Part shown: piece by piece, positions 1 to 7,527 of the stretch
Numbering within the stretch: the stretch's first letter is position 1
How the letters are laid out: each line of letters begins with the position of its first letter
Assembly (NCBI GenBank): GCA_001970955.1
Contig: MPUH01001142.1
Location: 1-23,038, forward strand
Length of the DNA: 23,038 bases
Direction of reading: 5' to 3'
DNA from: Stentor coeruleus
Lineage: Eukaryota; Ciliophora; Heterotrichea; Heterotrichida; Stentoridae
Translations under genes and position numbers: made by a program
Notes under the pieces: generated by a model
Databases searched by the model: none
Seen by the model: the letters and a program-made list of their open reading frames with translations, nothing else
What the model was told of the DNA's origin: nothing

Positions 1-1
1 T

Positions 2-157
2 GAAGTGATGAATAATGATAATCTTAATGAAAAGTGTAAAAAATCATGGAGTTATTCGAAAAAGCACAAGTATGGAATATATGTTGGCGGAAACAATAAG
101 TATTGTATCTTTAGAATTAATGAAAAAGATATGCTGATTTTCTTTAAAATGAATTAG
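2..157 (+). CDS. 3' end of an unknown gene (partial)
   Basis: Open frame of 51 codons running in from the left edge and ending in TAG at 155-157. The peptide is polar and Lys/Asn-rich, with a stretch reading GIYVGGNNKYCIFRI and the end MLIFFKMN. No motif or family is recognised. A stop-free run of this length is unlikely but not impossible in DNA this AT-rich. The start, and any upstream exon, lie outside the window. Confidence 0.4.
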   Translation, partial: EVMNNDNLNEKCKKSWSYSKKHKYGIYVGGNNKYCIFRINEKDMLIFFKMN

Positions 158-510
158 AGATATAATAATTTATTAGTTATGGTAAATGATTTTAGAAATT
201 CATAATCAGTTAATCTTACCCTTTTCTGCATGCTGTGCTTTTTGGAATTTTATGGTTTATGATTTAAATAGGTTTATTTTGAGAATTATATAGCTTTTTT
301 TGAAAATTTAGTATATTTTTATAATAATGGCTAATTTGAACTATGAGATTATTTGCAATTAAGATTTCTAGGATTAATCGAGTCAGACACTTTAAATTGT
401 TTTTTAACGTATAAAATAATTCAAAAAAAATAGATTCTCACAGAAACAACTTTTGGACTCATCATATCCCACTTAACCAAGATATAATTTTTTTTTATGA
501 TAAATCGAGA
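158..510. other. AT-rich spacer, no gene seen
   Basis: No coding frame, RNA gene or repeat could be supported here. The 5' part of the adjacent reverse-transcriptase element (an endonuclease domain would be expected) was looked for and not found, so that element seems to be 5'-truncated. Confidence 0.5.
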
Positions 511-1594
511 AAACTATATGGGAAAGCGATAACAGCCTTGCACGAGAAAAATATTATGCTATAGAAAGAAGAATAAATAGAGAAAGTATGNAAAACAAAG
601 AATTCAAAAAAGAATTTAGAAATCTAAAATGTAGAACAGCTATAGAAAGAAGAAAAGTATGTCAACAAACGATATATGGAAAATCTATAAAAGCATTAAA
701 AGAAGTAAATCAACTCAGAAACTGCTTTTCACAGAGAAGAAATGCAATGAAATAAAAAAATGGTGGGAATGCACGTATTTTGCTGAAGATTCTCGGATTG
801 AAATCGGCATTTCAAACACTAATCAAGCGGAAATTAGCCTAGAAGAAATTGAAAATCATATAAAACTAATAGGAAACAATAAAGCAACAGGCCCTGATGG
901 TATTCCAGGTGAACTTATTAAATACGGAGGAAAAGTAATGAACGAAGTATTAGCATATTTCTTAAATCAAATATGGAAACTAAATCGCATCCCCAATGTA
1001 CTCAAGCAAGCATATATAGTCTTACTACCAAAAAAACCAAATAGTAAAAACCCTCAAGACATGAGGCCAATAACACTTTTAAACTCGATCTACAAACTAC
1101 TTGATAAAATTATTACTACAAGATTAATTAAGGACTGTGAGACCAAGACGATACTAAACGAGGCCCAGGGAGGTTTTATTAAAACTGGACCTTATTCAAG
1201 CGATAATAATTAACTAATAACGATCATAGACTATCAAATTAGCTTAGAAAAGCCAACCATCTGCACCTTCATTGATTTGAGAAAAGCTTTTGACTCAGTA
1301 AATCGAAAGCTCCTTTTCAACACCATGAAGATCAGAAATGTAGACCCAAAATTAATATCCATTATTCAAGAAATGTATAGAGATGAAAAAAGTGCCATTT
1401 TGCTAAATGGAGAACCAAGCGAACCAATAAATATCTTAAAAGGTGTGAGACAAGGAGGTTGCTCGTCTCTGATTTGTTTCAACATAATCCCGAACGAACT
1501 AGCAAAAGCTATCGAAGCAAGCGAATGCGGAGTAAAACTACCAAATGGGCAAAAAATAGGAATACTTCTTTATGCAGATGACATAGTCACTTAA
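511..1594 (+). pseudogene. LINE-type reverse transcriptase relic
   Basis: Fragment of a non-LTR retrotransposon polymerase. Recognisable RT blocks in order are KATGPDGIPGELIKYGG (finger motif, about 892-945), a DMRPITLLNSIYKL block (RPISL-like), motif A FIDLRKAFDSV with its catalytic Asp at 1274-1276, motif B GVRQGG, and motif C YADD at 1571-1582. The order and spacing fit LINE RTs. It is broken: the region before about 655 reads in another frame (AREKYYAIERRIN and onward), an in-frame TAA sits at 1211-1213 between the RPISL block and motif A, motif B is altered after QGG, and TAA codons follow the YADD motif directly (1592). No endonuclease, thumb or 3' tail is visible. An undetermined base lies at 591. 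It is almost certainly an inactive remnant. Clade assignment would need a tree. Confidence 0.85.
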
Positions 1595-1779
1595 AACTAA
1601 AAAACTAAAGAAAAAATTGGCTATTATCAGAGCATTTGAATAGCATTATTGCTGCTTTGATAATAGTTATAATCTATATCCTTGCATATTTTTGGAGAAG
1701 CAACTGAGGAAGTAGAGACTAGAGAAATATTCAAGAGTTTTAAAATCTAATCAAAGATTTTGTTAATATTTGATTAAAA

Positions 1780-2876
1780 ATGGGTTAAAGAGTGTCCAGC
1801 GATATAAGTGTTTTATTGTAAATATTGAGATTTTGATGCAGAATGGGAATGCCATAGCAATCAGACTTTCATGTGCTCAAATCACATACAAAATCATGTA
1901 CTAGAAGGATGCCTACAAAATATACTAAAACTAGAAATGCCTATCCTTCCAGATTTAGCAGAAATAATATATAAAGAAGTCAAAAATCGTATTCAAGGAC
2001 TTGAAAAATGCTCAGACTTCATCAACGAATTAATAAGCAATGCTTTAAGCAGCATAATAGCAAATCATTGCAAAGCTCTGAAAAATATCCAAGATTTAAT
2101 CAAAGAATACGAATTACTTTTAAAAAAAGCTAAAAAACTTGACTTATCAATGTCTAAAGCTCAAAGCTTCACCAGCATATCTCTTATTTTCTCTCAAATC
2201 AACCCAATTGAAGAGCTTTTGCACATAGAAGAGTGGTACATTAACCTACTTGCAAGAGCATGGATTGGTAGTAATTGATGGTAAAATTATATCATATGAA
2301 AAAGCAGCTAAAGTTTCAACCACTTCACCACAAACCCCAAAGCCGTCAACCACAATAAAAAATGTAGAACAATCACTTAATAAGTCCAACTCATCTAAAA
2401 ATTCGGAAAAATTCAATGATTTAATCTTCTTACCTAGTAATCCTCATCAAAGTAAATCTTCAGTAAAAACTATCGCTGATGAAAAAATTAAACAAGAAAC
2501 TCCATGTTCTTCTATAGGAAAAGATTTTTGGCAATGTAAATGTTCACATTATAATCCAAATGTTTATGTGTTTTGTGAAGAATGCTTTCTGCAAAAAGTT
2601 GAAAATCTTAAATGGACTTGTAATAATTGCTCAAGTGTTAATTTAAATATCATTGCTGATGGGTGTGATTGTTGTGGATTTTCACCTTTGAATCATGAAA
2701 ATAACTGGGTTTGTTTAAGATGTAAAACTAAGGTTGGTGGCAAATTTGATATTTGCCACAAGTGCGGATATCCAAATACTCAAATATATCAAATGGATAA
2801 TTGGGTTTGTAAAAGTTGTGGAGTAGAAAACCAGATTCATAATGTTGTTTGCAGTAATTGCAAGGATAAAAGATAA
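1780..2876 (+). pseudogene. Decayed B-box-like / coiled-coil / RanBP2 zinc-finger gene
   Basis: The parts read as one protein only across several lesions. An N-terminal Cys/His cluster (KC..C, EWECHSN, FMCSNHIQNH; about 1806-1890) resembles the cluster that opens the kelch gene at 5597. A helical, Lys/Leu-rich stretch (about 1890-2240) follows. The C-terminal third (about 2527-2870) holds four RanBP2-type fingers of the W-x-C-x2-C-x10,11-C-x2-C type, each begun by a Trp (WQC, WTC, WVC, WVC); the first has C-x-C instead of C-x2-C. Such fingers bind ubiquitin or single-stranded RNA in known proteins. Lesions are a probable 1-nt loss in the T run near 1811, TGA at 1826-1828, and a +1 shift near 2246-2252 joining NLL to QEHGLVVIDG. 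No 15- or 16-nt GT-AG intron repairs these. A pseudogene is favoured; several sequencing errors are the alternative. Confidence 0.6.
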
Positions 2877-3753
2877 AAGGGTTAAAGTTTTGATAAGAAT
2901 TGTAATGATATTAAAATTTAAGCCTTCACATGAAAATATTGGAGTTGTTTATATTGTAGTTAGGTATTTATTGAGAAAAAATTGACTATTAAAGGTAATA
3001 ATTTTTATTTAAGAAGAGCTAGATAAGTTATTAATAATTATATTTATAGAGAATGGAAACATATGTTACTATTTTCTTATAATATAACTTGGTATAATTT
3101 AAAGAATATATTAGAAGGGTATCAAAAATACAGCATATCTAAAGGGAGAAAATTTTGTTTTTAGAATGAGATTTTAAAATTAGTATTACTATGATAATAG
3201 TCAAGCTATAATTATAAGAAATTTTATATTTAAGTGTTTGTATCAAAGAAAAATCTATGAGACTCGGAAGAGAAACATTAGAATCATATAGCTTTCCATA
3301 TTTATAGCCAATATAATTAATAATAACTATTCACTTTAGTTGGCCTTTTTCTAAATAGTGTTTAATGATTCTTAGTGATTATTGATATTAAACTTAACCT
3401 TAACTTGCTATCTAAAGTTGCTTAAAAAATAATGGTTAATGAATTGGTATACTGTATCCTATTAATTGTCACTAATTTAAATATATTATAATCTGTTAAT
3501 TATATATACTATTCGACTTAAATGCATAATAATTTGTGAATATCATCTCATTACTTAATAAGCATACATCATGTCATCAATTAAATGAATTATTTGGCAA
3601 TCCAAATTTCAGGCCAGATAAATAGAAAATAAATTTTATCAGAATTATGCAAGCATAAAATTGATTTTCCGAAAATACAAAGCTGAACTTTTTTATCTGA
3701 TTTTATAATAATGTTTTCTGGACTTATTATTTTTAAAATAAATTTCTAAATAA
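2877..3753. other. AT-rich spacer, nothing supported
   Basis: Long A/T runs with stops in every frame. No tRNA, gene or repeat was recognised on either strand. Confidence 0.5.
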
Positions 3754-4041
3754 TTTCTAAAATATAATCTTACAATAAGAGAGCAGACTGATATTGCTGG
3801 TTTTTAGATACTTAACAGTTATTATATCAGTTCACTTCCTTGTATTAATTTCCTAATTCAATCTTTTTTTAAAGAAAATGGCTTATATAAATATAACATT
3901 AAAAAAAATGCTTATGAGACATTAATATCAGTAGCTAAAAATACCAATGTAGTTATATTATTTAGAAGGTTGAAGAAATACTATTATATTTCAGGTAATG
4001 ATTACCTACAAGTACTAAAGCAAATTTTAATAGCTGAGTGA
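3754..4041 (+). pseudogene. Coding-like stretch without start codon
   Basis: One frame is open from 3754 to a TGA at 4039-4041, apart from a TAG at 3805-3807. It reads protein-like (for example ENGLYKYNIKKNAYETL and LFRRLKKYYYISGNDYL) and contains no Met. The residues (Ile, Asn, Lys, Tyr, Leu) are also what AT-rich noise produces, so this may be chance. No family is recognised. If real, it is the remnant or last exon of a gene whose start is lost. Confidence 0.22.
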
Positions 4042-4168
4042 GAATTCCTAAAACATAATCTGCTAAAACTCACTCTCAATACTTCCAAGCCTGCAAAAAG
4101 GAGAAAATTTATCTATTTTATTGCCATCTATAAAGGTAAAATACATAACTATCTAGATATATTTACTC

Positions 4169-5452
4169 TTAAAATATATTGCAATCATCAGGATCTAAAT
4201 CATTGACTTGCACATTTTGATCCGGGGCATTAATAACTATTTCTTCATCAATGCCATCTAATGTATTGCAAGTATTTCCAAACGGTCCTTTTAACTTATA
4301 ATGACTATAATGTTGTGCCTCAATCAAAGTTTTCCCACACAAGTAACATAAAGCATTGACTCCTTTACAAAGTGAAGAACAGCATCTAACAAACTGGCAG
4401 CCATCAATTTTTTCAACAAATGCTCCACAGTTTGAGCATTTCTTCCAGTTTTGACTGAGAATTAAATTTTCAATTAGCGAATCTTCCAAAGCATTAGCTG
4501 CTTCTAAACATGTTATGCATGGATGTACAATTTTATAACAGTTAGTGCATATTGAGCATTTGCATTTTGTACAAGCAGTAATTTTTTCATCAGGTAATAA
4601 ATAACCAAATCCTTCACATATAGTTATAGGACAATATAATGCTTTTTTATCAGCTACAAGCTTTTGGATTTTATATTTTTCTCTCAGTTGAAGCATTTTA
4701 TTATATAAACTTTCAGATGATAATTTGCTAATTAGTTGATCTGGAATTATAGATAAGCATAATGGGCATAATAGTTCTTCAGGGAAAACATAAGATGCTG
4801 TTATGTAATTTTCAAGTAAGAGGTAAATGCAGGGGGTGCAGAAGTTGTCTTTGCAGCCAAGATTATGGTAATCTTCATTCTTTGATAAGCAGATTTGGCA
4901 TTTTATTGAAAATGGGTCGAATGATTCTACTTCATTAAAAGGCATTTCTTCCAAAAAACGTTTAGAAAACTCTTCGTCTTTTTGTACTTCAGTATGTTTA
5001 TCGCCATTTGCAAGATAATTAAAATTCTCATTACCTTGACTTAATTCTTGTATTTTTTCTGATAATTTAGATTGTTTAGTTTCTTCATCTATTTTAATTT
5101 CTTCAATATTAAGAGGCGGCTTTTCTAACTTTTCTATTAGCCTTTCAGCATTTTGAATTTTATTAAAATTCTCATTTGGCTTATTTATGTATTCTTTTAT
5201 CAATATTTTTTCTATCGGTATCAATATTGGAGGATTATTGTTATTGTTTTTTGCTTTCTTATGAATGTTGTTTTGATTAAAGTTGTGAAAATTGCCAATT
5301 TCTATAAAATAATTTTGTCTTTGATTTTTTCGGTATGCGTTTCTTGGACGGTCTTTTATAGGAAGGCCGTACTGATAAAGTTCTTCACCTGAATATGCAT
5401 CCATTGTTGGCAACTCAGGAAACTCAAAGTGATTCACGACTAAATCAAGCAT
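4169..5452 (-). CDS. RBR-type (RING-IBR-RING2) E3 ubiquitin ligase
   Basis: Single-exon gene of 427 residues. The Cys/His pattern is that of an RBR ligase, which takes ubiquitin from an E2 onto its own RING2 cysteine before passing it to substrate. RING1: C185-x2-C188, C200, C205-x2-C208, C229-x2-C232. IBR: C274-x4-C279-x14-C294-x2-C297-x4-C302-x2-C305-x4-H310-x4-C315, an exact match to the consensus spacing. RING2: C339-x2-C342-x9-C352-x4-C357-x4-C362, then C369-x2-C372. C352 in the KIDGCQF motif sits where the catalytic cysteine of HHARI and Parkin lies. Odd points: the usual His of RING1 (C-x-H-x-F-C) is Asp202, and C362-C369 is two residues longer than in HHARI. The first 180 residues are Asn/Lys-rich and probably disordered. 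No UBA or ubiquitin-like domain is seen. The gene ends in TAA and is divergent from the kelch gene. Confidence 0.88.
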   Translation of the reverse strand: MLDLVVNHFEFPELPTMDAYSGEELYQYGLPIKDRPRNAYRKNQRQNYFIEIGNFHNFNQNNIHKKAKNNNNNPPILIPIEKILIKEYINKPNENFNKIQNAERLIEKLEKPPLNIEEIKIDEETKQSKLSEKIQELSQGNENFNYLANGDKHTEVQKDEEFSKRFLEEMPFNEVESFDPFSIKCQICLSKNEDYHNLGCKDNFCTPCIYLLLENYITASYVFPEELLCPLCLSIIPDQLISKLSSESLYNKMLQLREKYKIQKLVADKKALYCPITICEGFGYLLPDEKITACTKCKCSICTNCYKIVHPCITCLEAANALEDSLIENLILSQNWKKCSNCGAFVEKIDGCQFVRCCSSLCKGVNALCYLCGKTLIEAQHYSHYKLKGPFGNTCNTLDGIDEEIVINAPDQNVQVNDLDPDDCNIF

Positions 5453-5596
5453 TATTAAAAAATAGATCCTATCAGAAAGGTAGGTTTAATCAGCCAATCA
5501 TTAACTATATTTTAAATATTTTCTGACAATTTAAAGTATGCTCATATATTTAAACCAAAAATCTTATAACTTTATAATACTTTAATTAGAATATAA
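5453..5596. promoter_or_regulatory. Shared divergent promoter region
   Basis: 144-bp AT-rich gap between the start codons of the minus-strand RBR ligase and the plus-strand kelch gene. It must contain both upstream regions, including the 5' UTRs. No specific element can be named from sequence alone. Confidence 0.4.
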
Positions 5597-7059
5597 ATGA
5601 TTTTTTCATGTGATGTTTTATCTTGCTCAAACTCTCCTAAATACTACTGCAAATGCAAGGTACAATATAGTTTTCTATGCTCGAATCATGCTTTGCAGCA
5701 TTTAGATGACAATGAAAATTCTGACCACGCTTTAAAATCTATGTTTAGACCTATTCCTCAGGAAAAGAAAGCTTTTATTATTGATATGTGCACCCATGTC
5801 ATTGAGGATTTAAAAAAAATAGAAAAAAATATATCAAATTCATTTCAAAGAGCTATAATAATACTTAATGAACAAAAAGCAGCCCTTGATAAATACTTCA
5901 GAGAACAAAAAGAGTCTTTACAACATATTATAAACAAAATTACTAATGAAAACAAAGAAATTTTTGTCCCTGGATTTTCTGTCCAAGAAGAATATCAATC
6001 AAATTATTCATGCCTTTTACAATTTTTTGCAGAAAAAATTAATTCTAAAACTGACAATTTTGTGCAAAATATTCAAGCTTATTCAGAAAAAATACAGGAA
6101 AAAAAAGAAATCTTCACATATTACCTTGATTTTAGAGGAAATGCTAATTTAGATGAGCATTTATATGGATTTAAAAGAGGAACAAAAACTTTTATAATGT
6201 TCAATACTCTTACTCTTTCAATTAATAAAACTGAATTAAATATTGATATAAATCAAGGGTCCTTAGCTTGCTTATGCCAAATCCCAAATAATAAGCTATT
6301 TTATTTGGGTGGTATTAATCTCATTAACCAGGATCACACTAGGACGCCAACAATAAATATTTAAAAAATGATGTAAAATATTATCATCAATTGGAGATAG
6401 GTCTAGTATAGTTCTGATATAGTCCCGGGTTTGGACCGGTCGTTGAGGTTAACAGTGGTCATGAACCTTGTGTTGGATCTTCCTTTATTATAGATCTTAA
6501 AACTTTTGAAAGAATACCGTTTGAAAAGAAAAGAAATAGATCAACTACATTTGCAACTTTTTACAATGATTTTATTTTCATATTTGGTGGATATTGTGCT
6601 GGTTCATATATCAACTGCTCAGAAAAATTTAATCTTACATCTAATAAATGGGAATGCATTGCTAATTTTCCAGATGATAATAGGCAATATATTTGTGCAC
6701 TTCCTTGTAAAGATTATTTTATATTATCAAGCCAGCTTGAAAAAAATTTGTATAAATATAATCTTTTGGAAGATAAATATGAAATATTAACATCTTCAAT
6801 AAACAATACTCAAATGAATATACTTTTTAGAAATCAAAAAAATTACTATTATGTTTCTCGAAATTCGCTTTTTAAAAGTAATCAAAACGATCTTAGAAAA
6901 TGGGTTCAAACTCCAAAGACTTTATCTGCAACTCTAACATTTAATACATCTAAACCTGTAACGAGAGGTAAATTTGTATATATAATGGCTAATTACTATG
7001 GAAAGATATACAGATTTGACTTAGAGAATGAGGATCTTTTTGAATTTACATCGTTTTAA
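5597..7059 (+). pseudogene. B-box-like / coiled-coil / kelch-repeat protein, interrupted
   Basis: The N-terminal part (255 residues, 5597-6364) starts with a Cys/His cluster C5-x4-C10-x7-C18-x-C20-x7-C28-x2-H31-x3-H35, like a variant B-box, followed by an amphipathic helical region (about residues 50-170). A first kelch-like strand pair (NNKLFYLGGIN) follows. Then the frame ends in TAA at 6362-6364. Kelch sequence resumes in another frame from about 6418 to a TAA at 7057-7059, with GSSFIIDLKTFERIP, FIFIFGGYCAG, SEKFNLTSNKWE and LYKYNLLEDKYE, which are typical kelch blades. Between them the second frame can be read back (YLKNDVKYYHQLEIGLV) across TAG 6409 and TGA 6415. No 15/16-nt intron bridges the gap. 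The 255-residue ORF could still be expressed as a truncated protein, but the whole looks like a recently broken kelch gene. Kelch propellers often present substrates to ubiquitin ligases; that link here is speculation. Confidence 0.65.
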
Positions 7060-7112
7060 TTTTAACTAATGACTAATGTTTGAAATAAAGTTAAATTATA
7101 TTTTGTCATCTC

Positions 7113-7370
7113 TTAAAAATATAAACTAAAACTCTTTCTAAGATTATCAAATAACCAATCAATTAGTAAATTTTTTTGATCTACTTCATCAAATATGCTA
7201 ATAGTCATAATATCAAAGCCTTTGGTTTTCCAATTGTTTTCATCAAGCCTAATCTTTTTCTAATGCATCAAAGCTTTCAGCAACTTTTCGTGTATTTTTT
7301 TATTTCTTTCATGACTTTGAAATTTAAATTATCCTGCAAAGCTCCAGAGTTTTTAACCTTTCTAATAAGC
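7113..7370 (-). pseudogene. Decayed gene fragment, possibly TLDc-related
   Basis: Read on the minus strand, the last 48 codons (7259 to 7113) are open and protein-like: KKIRLDENNWKTKGFDIM, then ISIFDEVDQKNLLIDWLF and KSFSLYF, ending TAA. Upstream, other frames carry matching pieces (QDNLNFKVMKEIKKYTKSC near 7365-7280, ESFDALEKD near 7280-7255), so at least two frame changes are needed. The order helical region, then LLIDWL, then SFSLYF resembles the beginning of a TLDc domain, where a similar hydrophobic block precedes a LLYR..RDG motif, but the rest of that domain is absent. The coding-relic call is moderate; the family call is weak. Confidence 0.35.
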
Positions 7371-7527
7371 AAAAATTAATTATTGTTTCGGACTTACACT
7401 TTTATCAAATAAGCAGAATCACTTTTTTTTGATTATTAGAAAGGAAGTCTTAGTATTAAGTCATACTTCAGCTTTTGAGTAAATCAACTGCATTCTTTTA
7501 AAATTTATTAATTTTTTAAGCATCTCT

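Noticed and set aside
2226..2280. A 16-nt intron joining the two halves of the RanBP2-finger gene
   Set aside because: The required length is 1 modulo 3; the available GT...AG pairs are 21, 23, 24 or 26 nt, none of which fits heterotrich introns or restores the frame.
5153..5392. Plus-strand hydrophobic ORF inside the RBR ligase gene
   Set aside because: It is the antisense of the Asn/Lys-rich N-terminal region; the minus-strand gene has full domain support.
6506..6790. Plus-strand ORF overlapping the kelch blades in another frame
   Set aside because: The neighbouring frame gives clear kelch repeats (FIFIFGGYCAG, SEKFNLTSNKWE), so this frame is a shadow.
7176..7379. Plus-strand ORF in the gap before the 888-residue gene
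   Set aside because: Phe-rich translation typical of the antisense of Lys-rich coding DNA; the minus strand reads better as a gene remnant.
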